From: Paenibacillus lycopersici
GTDB lineage: Bacteria; Bacillota; Bacilli; Paenibacillales; Paenibacillaceae
Direction of reading: 5' to 3'
DNA length: 64,000 nt
Assembly (NCBI RefSeq): GCF_010119935.1
Contig: NZ_CP048209.1
Coordinates: 6,224,001-6,288,000 of the forward strand
The translations under genes and the position numbers were made by a program. The notes below the pieces were generated by a model. The model ran no database searches and was not told the origin of the DNA. It was given only the letters and a program-made list of their open reading frames with translations. The first letter of the stretch is position 1. Every line of letters starts with the position of its first letter. Shown here in pieces: positions 1 through 9,154 of this stretch.

Positions 1-137
1 TATGCCGTCAGCTGCGTGCCCGCGCTGATGCCCGAATACAGGGTCGTCAGCCGGACCTCGTCCGCCGCCAGCGGCTTCTCGTCCACCTCATGAATCGCGA
101 TTTCCTTCGGCGCGATAAAATCCAGTCGTTTGCCCAT
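1..137 (-). CDS. Zinc-type alcohol dehydrogenase, N-terminal part (partial)
   Basis: Only the first 45 codons are in the window; the rest runs off the left edge. The readable N-terminus (MGKRLDFIAPKEIAIHEV, then a stretch with TLYSGISAGTQL) resembles the GroES-like start of medium-chain zinc alcohol/sugar dehydrogenases, where the SGISAGT segment lies near the first catalytic region. The start ATG is chosen because a CGGGAGG ribosome binding site lies just upstream. A cre-like box about 70 bp upstream suggests control by carbon source. The substrate cannot be told from this fragment. Confidence 0.6.
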   Translation of the reverse strand, partial: MGKRLDFIAPKEIAIHEVDEKPLAADEVRLTTLYSGISAGTQLTA

Positions 138-208
138 GCGATAACCTCCCGTTCCTCCTCGTTTACAGGCCTATCGTACCATCCGCAGCGGGCGATCTCC
201 ATCTCCTA

Positions 209-222
209 ATGAAAGCGTTTAT
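209..222. promoter_or_regulatory. cre-like CcpA site
   Basis: ATGAAAGCGTTTAT matches the left half and centre of the Bacillota catabolite-responsive element (TGWNANCGNTNWCA), with mismatches at the right end. It lies between the GAPDH terminator and the partial dehydrogenase start, so it could mediate glucose repression of the dehydrogenase. A similar site lies at 17504. Confidence 0.4.
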
Positions 223-250
223 TGTCATTCCTACAGGTGTTATGAACCAA

Positions 251-280
251 AATAAAGAGCCGCTCTTACGAGCGGCTCGG
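251..280 (-). terminator. Rho-independent terminator after GAPDH gene
   Basis: Arms at 257-264 and 271-278 (GAGCCGCT/AGCGGCTC) form a tight hairpin which on the minus strand is followed by TTTATTTT. It lies about 120 bp beyond the GAPDH stop codon. Confidence 0.75.
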
Positions 281-397
281 CGCGGAAAATCGTCAAGCTG
301 CGATACGATCGCAACCAGCAAAGCTGCCTCCGCAGCGCGGTTCGGCCGTGCGGGTTCGGCTGCACGATGCCGTCCGCCAAGCCTGCTGGCTTCAAGC

Positions 398-1396
398 TCA
401 GGCATTCGCCAGGAAAGCGGCAACTTCCGCCAGGCGCGAAGCATAGCCCCATTCGTTGTCGTACCACGCCGCAACGGACAACAGCTCGCCCTGCACCTGC
501 GTCAGCGGAAGATCGATGATCGAGGAATGCGAATCGCCCACGATGCGCGAGGACGCCCACTCGCCTTCCAGCACGTCCAGCACGCCTTTCAGCTCGCCCT
601 CCTTCGCCGCCGCGCGGAACATATCGTTGACCTGCTGCGCGGTGACCGGCTGCTCCGTCAATAAATTCAGCTCGGCGATGCTGCCGGTGCGCGTCGGGAT
701 ACGGTAGGCTTTGCCGGTAATCTGCAGGTCGTTCCAAATGAACTTGAGCGCCTTGGCCGCGCCCGACGAGGACGGAATGATGTTCTCGGCCGCCGCCCAC
801 GAATCCCGGCGATCCTTCATCGGCTGGTCCGTCAGCGACTGCGTGTTGGTATAGGAATGGACGGTGGAGAATAAGCCGTAGCGGATGCCGAAATTGGCCC
901 TGACCAGCTTGACGACCGGCGCCAGCGCATTGGTCGTGCAGCTCGCCATGCTGATAATGCGGTGCTTGTCGGGATCGAAGCTGTCCAGGTTGATGCCTTT
1001 CAGCAGCACGGCGTCGCAATCGTCGAGCGATTTGCTCGGCCCGCTGACCAGCACGCGCTTCGCGCCGCGGTCCAGATGAACCTGCGCGACGGAACGCGTG
1101 ACGGCTCGGCCCGTGCAATCGATCACGAGATCGACGCCGAGCGCCTTCCAATCCGGCACTTCCTTGGCGGAGTTGATGTACGCGATCTCGCGTCCGCCGA
1201 TGACCATCGCGCCTTCCCGGGCGGATACCGCCTCCGGCCAACGCTTGTAATTGGTGTCCACTTCGAACAGCGCCGCCAGCGTGCCCTCGTCCTTGATATC
1301 CGAGACCGAAACCGGAACGAACAGGTCGTCCTGCAGCGCCGCCCGAAGCAGCTGCCTGCCGATGCGCCCAAAACCGAAAACCGCTATTTTCCCCAT
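398..1396 (-). CDS. gap: Glyceraldehyde-3-phosphate dehydrogenase (type I)
   Basis: A 332-residue NAD(P)-dependent GAPDH catalysing G3P to 1,3-bisphosphoglycerate or the reverse. The N-terminal Rossmann motif (GFGRIGRQLLRAA) and the catalytic segment SCTTN with the nucleophilic Cys at about residue 153 are intact; a His in STVHSYT follows. The ATG at 1396 is preferred over an in-frame TTG three codons upstream, because GGAGG lies 9 nt before the ATG. Its sequence departs from the usual glycolytic GapA (for example SVSDIKDEGT at the cofactor region), so a gluconeogenic GapB-like or erythrose-4-phosphate dehydrogenase-like role is possible. It stands alone and has its own terminator. Confidence 0.88.
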   Translation of the reverse strand: MGKIAVFGFGRIGRQLLRAALQDDLFVPVSVSDIKDEGTLAALFEVDTNYKRWPEAVSAREGAMVIGGREIAYINSAKEVPDWKALGVDLVIDCTGRAVTRSVAQVHLDRGAKRVLVSGPSKSLDDCDAVLLKGINLDSFDPDKHRIISMASCTTNALAPVVKLVRANFGIRYGLFSTVHSYTNTQSLTDQPMKDRRDSWAAAENIIPSSSGAAKALKFIWNDLQITGKAYRIPTRTGSIAELNLLTEQPVTAQQVNDMFRAAAKEGELKGVLDVLEGEWASSRIVGDSHSSIIDLPLTQVQGELLSVAAWYDNEWGYASRLAEVAAFLANA

Positions 1397-1582
1397 ACTC
1401 TCCAACCTCCATTATGCATGATGGCAGTCGGATATAGTTTACTAATCCCGGATGCGAATGTCCATTTGCCGAACGGCCCGGTCCGTTAAGATCGCGTAAA
1501 CCGGCGTTCGCCCGCTCCCGCTTACGAAATCTGCTCCAGCCTCTCTCCGATCAGATTCAAACCGACCACCGTATCCGGACGG

Positions 1583-1864
1583 TCAACGCGGATCGCGTCC
1601 CTTAGCGGCGGCGCGGCGTTTGCGCGAGGCACGGGAGGCCGCGTAGAAGAAGAACAAGGCCGTTAAGGCTATCAGCGCCGCATCCAGCCATGGCGAGTTC
1701 GTGATGAGGTAAGACTTGAACGTCTCGGGAACGTATTCCGCGCCGCTGCCCGCCTGGAGATCCACGGGAACGGCCTGCCTGTGCTCGTAATAGTAGAACA
1801 TATCAATCAGATACATGACGATTCCCGCCAGCATTGCGCAGACCATGCTCTTCAAGACAGCCAT
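1583..1864 (-). CDS. Small two-helix membrane protein, unknown function
   Basis: A 93-residue protein not recognised from any named family. It has a hydrophobic segment at about residues 5-24, a polar loop of some 35 residues, a second hydrophobic segment at about 59-77, and a very basic C-terminus (SRASRKRRAAAKGR). This predicts a hairpin membrane protein. A purine-rich GGGGAGGGG site precedes the ATG. It lies between the MetF-like gene and the GAPDH gene on the same strand but with sizeable gaps, so an operon is not evident. Confidence 0.5.
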   Translation of the reverse strand: MAVLKSMVCAMLAGIVMYLIDMFYYYEHRQAVPVDLQAGSGAEYVPETFKSYLITNSPWLDAALIALTALFFFYAASRASRKRRAAAKGRDPR

Positions 1865-1909
1865 CCTCGATTCCCCTCCCCTATAACGATCCGACCGGCA
1901 CGGAACGGC

Positions 1910-2839
1910 TTATCGCAGCCGTCTCTCGATCGTCGCCTTGATGTCGCGAACGAGCTGGATCGATGCTTCGATTTCCACTTTCCGCGTCGAGACGCTCTCC
2001 ACGCTGCAGCCGAGCGGAATGCCTTTCTCCAGGCCGAACTCGAAGATTTCCTCGAAAATCTTCTGCGACAGCCGGATCGACTTGTCCAGCACGTCGTTGG
2101 AGTGCTTCAAGTCGTTCTCCAGCCACTTCGGCATGCTGATCCCGAGCCATTTCATGAAGTCCAGCGTCTTCTCGGAGCCGCAGGGCGCCAGGTTGATCAG
2201 AATCGGCACCATGTCGATGTCATGCTGCTGGCAGTAGTAATAGTAATCCGACAGGAAGTCCTTCGCCGCCTCCACGTTGTAGGCCGCCTGGGAGATGAAG
2301 AACCGGCAGCCCCCCCGGATTTTGGCCGCGATGCGGAGATGCTCGTCGCCCTTCGTCTGATGCCGCTCGGGAATGACCACGCCCCCGAAGGTCAGCTTCG
2401 GATTCGCCGTACGGCTCAGCTCGTAGGCCGCGGGCAGGCTCATGGTGACTTCCTGCTTGCCGGAGGAGGCCCCCACGAACACGGAGAACCGCTCCTGCTC
2501 GGGCTCGGCTTGCAGCCATTCCGCCAGTTCGGTGCCGGAATATTTGCCGACGCAGCGATAAATGATCTTGGGCAGCTTCAAGCGGGATAAATATTCGCTG
2601 CTGTATCGGGTCGGCTCCACCGTCCGCAAATACGGGAACGGCCGGTCCTGCTCGATGCGGTCGCTCTCCTCCTGCACGTCGTACAGAATGAGCCCGTCGA
2701 TCGGCAGCCCTTCCAGCCGCTCGCACTGCTTGCGCGCGATTTCCGCGATCTGCTCGGGCGGATACGACGCCTTCGGCGGCGTCATGCCGTATGTGATTAT
2801 GCCGGTTTGTCGATTGCGTATTTTATCGCTTAGCTGCAT
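1910..2839 (-). CDS. Methylenetetrahydrofolate reductase-like protein
   Basis: A 309-residue protein with the look of the MTHFR (MetF) TIM-barrel superfamily. Recognisable features are the N-terminal GIITYGMTPPKAS segment with an acidic patch after it, the middle GGVVIPERHQTKGDEHLRI, and the GCRFFISQAAYN stretch, where MetF proteins bind FAD and folate. It is near the usual catalytic-domain length and has no methyltransferase partner. The reaction would be reduction of 5,10-methylene-THF to 5-methyl-THF for methionine synthesis or C1 metabolism, but this divergent group could use another substrate. The ATG at 2839 has only a modest AAGGACG site. Confidence 0.65.
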   Translation of the reverse strand: MQLSDKIRNRQTGIITYGMTPPKASYPPEQIAEIARKQCERLEGLPIDGLILYDVQEESDRIEQDRPFPYLRTVEPTRYSSEYLSRLKLPKIIYRCVGKYSGTELAEWLQAEPEQERFSVFVGASSGKQEVTMSLPAAYELSRTANPKLTFGGVVIPERHQTKGDEHLRIAAKIRGGCRFFISQAAYNVEAAKDFLSDYYYYCQQHDIDMVPILINLAPCGSEKTLDFMKWLGISMPKWLENDLKHSNDVLDKSIRLSQKIFEEIFEFGLEKGIPLGCSVESVSTRKVEIEASIQLVRDIKATIERRLR

Positions 2840-3000
2840 CGGTTCACGTCCTTGATGTCATTAAATTTATCCGCAATAAATTCGGATCGGAATAGTTGCC
2901 GAAGGTAATGAATTCGACTTCGGGGCGGCGATTCCTTCGCGGGGCGAATGATTTTCGACGTGAACTAGCGGTATTGCGTCGGTCCGTTGTTGCTTGCGGC

Positions 3001-3053
3001 GACGTTAGGCGATGACATTAGACGACGTTAGAGGACGTTAGACGACGTTAGAG
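3001..3053. repeat. Short tandem repeat, GACGTTAGA-type unit (array A)
   Basis: Five to six imperfect copies of a 9-10 bp unit (GACGTTAGA/G) downstream of nothing recognisable. It lies in the 970-bp gap between the MetF-like gene and the DUF4091 gene. No coding function is suggested. Confidence 0.6.
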
Positions 3054-3142
3054 GTACGGAATCGTCCGGCTATGGTTTTCTGGCTGAATTGGAATGGGCA
3101 GAAATGAAATGGCGGAAACGCAATGGCAGAAACGCAAAATAG

Positions 3143-3607
3143 CCTGCCGATTAGCGGCAGGCTCAGGCTGTCGAAAAAGTTCAACGCCGCATATGTCGCA
3201 TATACGTAAAGGACAGGATCCCCCTCTAAGACCAGCGGACAGACGCTCCGTTATTTTGGCGAAATCGGGCTTTCGGGGCAGCGAACGGACACAGGATCCG
3301 TTAATGTCCCCGAATGACATTGAAAACATGCTGATCAGCCGATATAAAGGATCTCTTGTCCGCGAGCACACGAAAAAGCGTCATCAAGCTGCGAATAACG
3401 GATTTCCTGTCCGCTTCCTTGCATCAACGGACGCACCGTAATCCAGCCGTCATGAAGCCCGCTGGTTCGAAACGGTCACGGCAGTCCGCGACATGCCGGC
3501 GAAGCGCCAACAGGATTTGTTCGCGCTCCAAGGCGTGGTATGTCACGAGCCTGCTCGAAGCAGCGTATAGTTCTCAATAATCTAAGCCTGCCGATTAGCG
3601 GCAGGCT
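3143..3607. repeat. Pair of identical palindromes around a gene-free segment
   Basis: The hairpin GCCTGCCGATTAGCGGCAGG occurs at 3143-3164 and again at about 3587-3606. Between them is some 420 bp with several loosely related stretches containing ACAGGATCC and AACGGAT/TCCGTTA words. ORFs here have no ribosome binding site and no recognisable protein features. The two ends could be terminator-like, or the termini of a small non-autonomous element. No target duplication was found. Confidence 0.35.
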
Positions 3608-3613
3608 TCGTAT

Positions 3614-3792
3614 GTGGTGCACCGGGTGCACCTCTTTGCGCGCACTCGGCCGTTTTCTCCACTTGTAGTGCACAGGGGGCACTTCTTTGCGTAATCAGCC
3701 GGTTGCTGCGCATGGGGTGCACGGAGTGCACTTCTTTGCGCGTAATCAGCCGGTTGCTGCGCATGGGGTGCACCGGGTGCACCTCTTTGCAT
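3614..3792. repeat. Tandem repeat of about 50 bp (array B)
   Basis: Four imperfect copies of a unit containing GTGCACCGGGTGCAC (or a variant) followed by CTCTTTGCG and AATCAGCCGGTTGCTGCGCA. The array ends directly at the 3' end of the DUF4091 gene. The repeated GTGCAC words can pair, so the transcript would form hairpins. Confidence 0.7.
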
Positions 3793-3806
3793 CAGCCATT
3801 CCAACC

Positions 3807-5477
3807 CTATGCTTGCGGCTGCTTCTCCACCAGCTTGGCGTTTACCCACTCGCGCTTCGCGAGCAGCCATTCCGCCTCCCGCGGGTAACGGCTGAAGCTG
3901 ATCGGCTCGTCCAGCCCTTCCTCCAAACCGGCCAGCACGTACTCCCTGCCGTACAGCTCTTCCAACAATTGCAGCGCCCGCAAATCCTGCAGCGCCTCGC
4001 GAAGCACCTCCAGCCGGATCGACTCGACCGGCTTGTCGTCCGTTCCCGGATAGACGAGGAAGGCGTCGCCCGAAGGGAACGCGTGGATCGCGTCCGTCAC
4101 CCGGTAGGGATCGATCTCGTGGCGGGACTGCTGCGAATACCAGAAGTTATAGCCCCATTGCAGGAATCCGGCCATGTTGAACTTGTACAGCTGTATGCCG
4201 AGTATCCGGTTGCGCGCCGACGGCATGCTGAAGAACCGGTTCGCCACCTGCTTGTACTGCCCGCAGCAATAGTACGTCCACAGCCCTTCGACGCCATGCT
4301 CGAGGAACGGCTCGATGTGATCGTTCGCCGGGATCGGATTCTTCACTAATCCGCGAGCATAGAAATCATAGTCCGACAGCGCGTCGATCACCGGAAAATC
4401 CTGCAGCAGCTCGCTCACCATCCGGCTTGCCGTCTCGTAAGACTCCAGGTGCTGCATCGACGGTTCGTCGGAGACGTGGAAATAACTGCGCTCCGCCAAG
4501 CCGTTGTCCTTAATCCAGGCCGTCAGGGCAGGAAGAAGCTGCCCGATGAACGAACGGTATGCGTCGCCGCCCGCGTCCGTCTCCCAGCCGAAGATGCGCG
4601 TATAGGCGCCGTCGACCGTCGCCATGATTTTGGGTGCGTGCATCGCTCCCCACTGCGTGAACAAATGCGAGAATTCGAAATACCGGACACCCTGCCGGCT
4701 GCATAGCTCGACCCATCTTGCCAGCTTGTCGAAGCCGAACCGGTACGTCCCGTCCCCCGTCCGCTCGACGTCGATCAGCTGCACGGTCGGCCGCTCCCCG
4801 CCGATCTGCGTATCGAGCGGCGGCGTGAAGATCGGCGTCAATATCATGTTGACGCCATGTTTGACGGCTGTCCCTATGAAGCTTTCGATGATCGCCCAAT
4901 GCCGCTCGCTGAACACGTCCGTCTTGTAGTAGGTGGCGAGGCAGTCCGTATGGAACCATTCGGTATGGATCAGCCGCTGTTCCGGGAGGGCAAGCGGCAG
5001 CACGCTCAATTCAAAGCCGACTTCGCCGTACTCCTCGTCCTGCTCCGATGCGAAACGGATCCGGATGTCGTACGCCCCCGGACTGACGCCGGCGCCCGGC
5101 TCGACCGTCACCCATAAGGAACGCCATTGACCGGGCAATGCGGTCAGTCCTTCCGCTTCGGACAGCGGGAAGAGCGGGTCCGGGTACAGCCCCGGAGTCG
5201 TGCGCAGCACATGCTCGTCATGGTCGGGGTACACCGGCATTTCGGAAGGAACGAGTCCTACCGGCCGCAATGAAATAGCGGCTTCGAGCTTGGTCTCGGC
5301 GGTCGCGCGAATGCCTTTGATCAGGCGGTTCGAACGGTACGCCACTTGAAAAGCCGCCGTTTCGTTCGCCAGCGCGCTCGCTTGGCAATACGGCTTCTCG
5401 TGCAATTCCTCGTCGGCAAACACTTTGGCAAGCGAGCTGATGCATCGCAGCTCCAGCTGCATGGAATCATTCCCCAT
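3807..5477 (-). CDS. DUF4091 domain protein (putative glycan-active enzyme)
   Basis: A 556-residue cytosolic protein without a signal peptide. An N-terminal beta-sandwich-like part (to about residue 165) precedes a TIM-barrel-like part with HTEWFHTDCLATYY, HVSDEPS and the GLWTYYCCGQ/GFLQWGYNFWYSQ segments typical of DUF4091 proteins, a group related to glycoside hydrolases. The Asp-Glu of HVSDEP is a likely catalytic feature (inference). The ATG at 5477 is used because AAAGGGAGA lies upstream; a longer frame to 5531 would need a weak start and adds a basic leader. It is downstream of the isomerase/oxidoreductase/CBM9 operon and probably acts on the same plant glycan fragments. Confidence 0.7.
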   Translation of the reverse strand: MGNDSMQLELRCISSLAKVFADEELHEKPYCQASALANETAAFQVAYRSNRLIKGIRATAETKLEAAISLRPVGLVPSEMPVYPDHDEHVLRTTPGLYPDPLFPLSEAEGLTALPGQWRSLWVTVEPGAGVSPGAYDIRIRFASEQDEEYGEVGFELSVLPLALPEQRLIHTEWFHTDCLATYYKTDVFSERHWAIIESFIGTAVKHGVNMILTPIFTPPLDTQIGGERPTVQLIDVERTGDGTYRFGFDKLARWVELCSRQGVRYFEFSHLFTQWGAMHAPKIMATVDGAYTRIFGWETDAGGDAYRSFIGQLLPALTAWIKDNGLAERSYFHVSDEPSMQHLESYETASRMVSELLQDFPVIDALSDYDFYARGLVKNPIPANDHIEPFLEHGVEGLWTYYCCGQYKQVANRFFSMPSARNRILGIQLYKFNMAGFLQWGYNFWYSQQSRHEIDPYRVTDAIHAFPSGDAFLVYPGTDDKPVESIRLEVLREALQDLRALQLLEELYGREYVLAGLEEGLDEPISFSRYPREAEWLLAKREWVNAKLVEKQPQA

Positions 5478-5589
5478 TGTTGTCGGTTCTCCCTTTGGCT
5501 TGAAATTGATTGTAAATCGCGAAAATCGCAAAGGTCAGGACGCCGTGGTCCTGACCGCTTGTCGGACGTATTGCTGGTCGAGCGTTTTG

Positions 5590-6018
5590 CTTGGCGGCGC
5601 CAGGCCGGGCGGCTTCTTGGCCGAACTGCGTCACATGCGCCAGGCTTGGCCGGGCTTGGCGTGTTGCGCTATATGCGCGTGGCTTGCCCGCTCCTGGACG
5701 GGCTATGCCGCATGCGCCAAGCCGGGTTGCGCCGCATGCGCCGGGCTTGGCCGGGCTACGCCACATGCGCCGGCTTGGCGGGGATTGGCGTGTTGCGCCA
5801 TATGCGCGTGGCTTGGCCGATCCTGGACGGGCTGCACTGCATGCACTAGGTCTGGGCTGCGCCATACGAATATGGCTTGGACGTTCCTGGACGGGCTACG
5901 CCACATGTGCCGGGCTTGACCGGGATTGGCGTGATGCGCCATATGCGCGTGGCTTGGCCGATCCTGGCCGGGCTACGCCGCATACGCCTAGCCGAGCTGC
6001 GCCGCATGCGCAAGGCGC
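5590..6018. repeat. GC-rich degenerate repeat array (array C)
   Basis: About 430 bp built of shuffled words such as CGCCATATGCGCGTGGCTTG, CCTGGACGGGCTACGCC and CGCATGCGCC. It fills the gap between the DUF4091 gene and the CBM9-like gene. Open frames exist in several registers on both strands, as expected for GC-rich repeats, and none has a ribosome binding site. Confidence 0.7.
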
Positions 6019-6019
6019 C

Positions 6020-6649
6020 CTAGTCCATGTCCTGCACGAACGCCAGCACGCCGAAACGCTGCGGGATGTGATAATTGACCGCCCCTGTCGGGCTCCAGGC
6101 CGAATAGTGGCGGATGCCTTGACGATCCTCGTCTATCCGGTAAGCGTTCCAGCGCCAGACCGAGCCCTCGGCCGGCATGCGTTTAAAGTTGTTTAGCGGC
6201 AGCCGGATCTCGTATACCGTGGTTCCATCGCCGATGTCAGTTACGCTGGTCGTCATGCCGACGGGGTGCCACGCCAGATCGATCTCCTTCGCCCCTTGCC
6301 GATTGTTGCGGATCATAGCATCGAAGACAACGTTCCGCGGACTGACTTCAAGCTCGTAATATTCCGTGCCCCCGCCGGTCTCATCGAGGAACACTTCCAC
6401 GACGTCCTCCTCGTAGATCGGATCGTCGTGGCCCGGCATGGTTGCCACCACATGATCGTCCTCGCATTCAAAACGGAATCGGAGGTCGGCAGCGGTCCAG
6501 CACGCTTGCACGGACGTCGCAAGCACCGGACGCCCGCCCGAGACGACATCCGCCAGCCCAGCGGACGCGATCCGCTCCCAAGGCACGGAACCGTCCGGCG
6601 ATGCTTCTACGAAACGGCAGCGATAAGTCGGGACTTCGGCCAGGAACAT
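6020..6649 (-). CDS. Stand-alone CBM9/DOMON-like carbohydrate-binding protein
   Basis: A 209-residue single-domain protein resembling carbohydrate-binding family 9-like (DOMON-type) beta-sandwiches: a DLRFRFECEDDHVVAT strand pair, then DDPIYEEDVVEVFLDETGGGTEYYELEVSPRN split over the ligand-binding face, and a C-terminal WRWNAYRID segment. It has no signal peptide or attached catalytic domain, so it may bind sugars in the cytosol or act as a small enzyme of unknown role. Its ATG lies one base after the stop of the Gfo/Idh gene, which implies translational coupling in that operon. Confidence 0.7.
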   Translation of the reverse strand: MFLAEVPTYRCRFVEASPDGSVPWERIASAGLADVVSGGRPVLATSVQACWTAADLRFRFECEDDHVVATMPGHDDPIYEEDVVEVFLDETGGGTEYYELEVSPRNVVFDAMIRNNRQGAKEIDLAWHPVGMTTSVTDIGDGTTVYEIRLPLNNFKRMPAEGSVWRWNAYRIDEDRQGIRHYSAWSPTGAVNYHIPQRFGVLAFVQDMD

Positions 6650-6650
6650 C

Positions 6651-7673
6651 TTAGTTCACCGCGACCCATTCGCCGGCACGTCCGGCCGAGGCGATCTCGG
6701 CTTCGCTGATGCGGATCGTGTCCTGCGTGCTGCGCGGCGTCGCTTCCGCGATCGAACGGCCAGCCAGCAGCGATTCCACGAAATATTTGAGTTCGAAATA
6801 GTAGCCTTGATCCGCAGACAGTTCCGGCGTGAAACCTGGGGAGCTGTTCGGGTTGACCTTCACGTCTGCGCCGCGGAACAGCACGTTCGCCTGCTCGAAA
6901 TTGACCCGGAAGCTCATTTCGAAGCCAAAATCGCCCTGCAGCGTCCAGTCGACCTGGGCATTGATAACTTTGCCGTCCGGGTAGCGGAAGTTCGCCGAGA
7001 CGACGTCGTACCCCGACCCCGGAATGAGGTTGCTCGCCAGGCAGGATACCGCTTCCGGCAGGCCGAACAGCCAATTGATGGCGTCGACGTCATGCACGTG
7101 CATATCGAGCAGCGCGCCGCCGGCCTTCTCCGCCTCCATCAGCCACGGCCCCCATGTCGGCGTACCGCCGCCGCGGAAGAACGAAGCGCTTGTCACTTTG
7201 CCGTACGTGTTGTTGTCGATCAGTTCCTTCAGATAGACATAGGCCGGCCAGAAACGGAGGCATTGCCCGATCATCAGCTGTTTGCCGCTTGCATCGGCAG
7301 CCTGGATCATCGCCTCGCAGTCGGCCGCGTTCATCGCCATCGGTTTCTCGCACAGAACGTGAACGCCCGCTTGCAGGCATTGAATCGTGACTTCTTTGTG
7401 CAAATACGTCGGCAGCGCAATGTCGACGGCATCGAGCTCTTCCCGCTCCAGCATTTCCGCGATCGACGAATATTTGGCGAACCGCCCGTAATCGATCGCT
7501 TCCTCGGACGACGTCTCGATATTGCCGACGGCCGCACGGCCTTCCAGCTTCGCCGGGTTAATGTCGCAGATCGCCGCCAGACGAACATCCAAGCCTTCCT
7601 TTTCCAGCCGGAGATAGTTGTCCATATGCGCGCCGCCCATGAACCCGAGTCCAATCAAGCCAATTTTCAGCAT
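6651..7673 (-). CDS. Gfo/Idh/MocA family oxidoreductase
   Basis: A 340-residue NAD(P)-dependent sugar or inositol dehydrogenase-type protein. The N-terminal Rossmann motif is GLIGLGFMGGAHMDNY; the family catalytic Lys is in CEKPMAMN (about residue 97), and MHVHDVDAINWLFG is the conserved D-x3-D/H segment of the C-terminal domain. It follows the TIM-barrel isomerase gene after 4 bp, so the two are cotranscribed and likely act in sequence on a sugar or sugar acid. The substrate is not predictable. Confidence 0.85.
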   Translation of the reverse strand: MLKIGLIGLGFMGGAHMDNYLRLEKEGLDVRLAAICDINPAKLEGRAAVGNIETSSEEAIDYGRFAKYSSIAEMLEREELDAVDIALPTYLHKEVTIQCLQAGVHVLCEKPMAMNAADCEAMIQAADASGKQLMIGQCLRFWPAYVYLKELIDNNTYGKVTSASFFRGGGTPTWGPWLMEAEKAGGALLDMHVHDVDAINWLFGLPEAVSCLASNLIPGSGYDVVSANFRYPDGKVINAQVDWTLQGDFGFEMSFRVNFEQANVLFRGADVKVNPNSSPGFTPELSADQGYYFELKYFVESLLAGRSIAEATPRSTQDTIRISEAEIASAGRAGEWVAVN

Positions 7674-7677
7674 AACG

Positions 7678-8520
7678 TTAGTTCCTCCCCAGAATCGCGC
7701 TCATCGACGCGGACGTGTTATAAATAATCTGTTTGCCGTGATGCGTGTACGGCGGAATCATTTCCCCGATCACGTAGTCGTTATAGCCGACCTCTTCCAG
7801 CGCCTTGACGACCTCCGGATAGTTCACGTCCCCTGCGAGCAGGTCGACGAAGCCGGACAGTCCCCCGCTCTCGCGGCGGTAATCCTTGAAATGCACCTTT
7901 TTGATGCGTTTGTTCAGGATCCGGATCCAATGCTCCGGGTACCCGGCGAACACGACATTGCCTACGTCGAAATACGCGCCGACATAGTCCGAGCCCGTTG
8001 CGTCGATGAACTGCCGCAGCTCGAGCGGCGACAGCAGGAATTTGTTCCACACGTTCTCGATTCCGATGGAGACGCCTGCCGCTTCGGCCGATGACGCCAG
8101 CTTCGTAACCGCTTCCAAAGCAAGATCATAGGCTTGATCGTACGGTACGACCTCGCTGCCCGGAATGAAATCGACGCCGACCGCGCCAGGAATAACGAGG
8201 ATCGTGTCCACGCCGAGGATCGCCGCGGCTTCCAGCTGCTTCTTCGCGATATCCTGCGCCTTCTCGCGGTTCGCGGCGTCCGAGCTCGTCATCGAATAGC
8301 TCCAATACAGGCCGCTCGCGAGGCTAGTCAGATCAATGCCCGCATCCTCGGCCAGCTTGCGGATCTCCTCGATTTCCCGCGCGCTGCTCTCCAAGCTTAA
8401 CGGTCCGTTCTCGTTCAGCGACAGCTCGATGCCCTCGAAGCCCGCGTCCTTCGCGATCGCGATCGCTTCCGCAATGCTTGTCTGCTCCGGAAACGACCAA
8501 ATGTTGATTCCTTTTTTCAT
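7678..8520 (-). CDS. Sugar phosphate isomerase/epimerase family protein (TIM barrel)
   Basis: A 280-residue xylose-isomerase-like TIM barrel (AP endonuclease 2 superfamily). Metal-ligand candidates sit in GIELSLNENG, GIENVWN, GAYFDVGNV and VHFKDYRRE, and the C-terminal NDYVIGEMIPP supplies a Glu. It is the first gene of an operon with a Gfo/Idh oxidoreductase and a CBM9-like protein. An AraC regulator starts divergently across a 630-bp repeat-filled gap and is the probable controller. Keto-sugar epimerisation is the likely chemistry; the substrate is unknown. Confidence 0.8.
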   Translation of the reverse strand: MKKGINIWSFPEQTSIAEAIAIAKDAGFEGIELSLNENGPLSLESSAREIEEIRKLAEDAGIDLTSLASGLYWSYSMTSSDAANREKAQDIAKKQLEAAAILGVDTILVIPGAVGVDFIPGSEVVPYDQAYDLALEAVTKLASSAEAAGVSIGIENVWNKFLLSPLELRQFIDATGSDYVGAYFDVGNVVFAGYPEHWIRILNKRIKKVHFKDYRRESGGLSGFVDLLAGDVNYPEVVKALEEVGYNDYVIGEMIPPYTHHGKQIIYNTSASMSAILGRN

Positions 8521-8670
8521 GGCGGTCCACCTCCTGGTTATGGTTCTATTATAGAAGCTGGGGGGCGGCGTAGATTTAGCAATACGGCCGGAGTTTTTGC
8601 ACTGCGGCGGCTGTGCTAAGATGGAAGAGCCGGAAGAGGAATTCCTGCAGGCGCCAATGGCTGCGAGTTG

Positions 8671-9019
8671 GCCGCTAGTGCTGCTGCTAGTGACGGCCGC
8701 TGGTGCCGACTGCTCGTGCTGCTGCTAGTGCTAGTCGCTAGTGCTGGTCGCTAGCACTGACTGCTAGTGACGGCCGCTGGTGACGGCCGCTGGTGACGGC
8801 TGCTAGTACTGGTCGCTAGTGCTGCTGCCAGTGACGGCCGCTAGTGCCGACTGTTAGTGCTGGCTGCTAGTGCTGATCGCTAGTGCTGGTCGCTAGTGCT
8901 GCTGCTAGTGACAGCCGCTAGTGCTGCTGCTAGTGACGGCCGCTGGTGCTGCTGCTAGTGACGGCCGCTGGTGCCGACTGCTAGTGCTGGTCGCTAGTAC
9001 TGACTGCTAGTGCCGGTTG
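8671..9019. repeat. Tandem repeat of 12-13 bp, GCTAGTGCTGGTC type (array D)
   Basis: Roughly 27 imperfect copies of a unit containing CTAGTG, alternating GCTAGTGACGGCC and GCTAGTGCTGCT variants. It occupies most of the divergent intergenic region between the isomerase operon and the AraC gene, so it separates their promoters. No frame in it has a ribosome binding site. Confidence 0.8.
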
Positions 9020-9154
9020 CCCTCTGGCTGGCCTGAACCGTTGCGAGAATCAAGGCGCAATTGGCAGCCTGCACCGCCGATGATGTTTTTGCGGAGCCGG
9101 TTCGCGACGAATTCGCTCCGATGACCGCTTTCACCTGACGAAAGGATGACCGCC

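Noticed and set aside
3094..3580. Small plus-strand ORFs between the two palindromes
   Set aside because: No ribosome binding sites and no domain-like features; the region is composed of degenerate repeats.
5590..6018. IS or MITE ends in array C
   Set aside because: No terminal inverted repeats with a target duplication could be found; the segment is a shuffled repeat.
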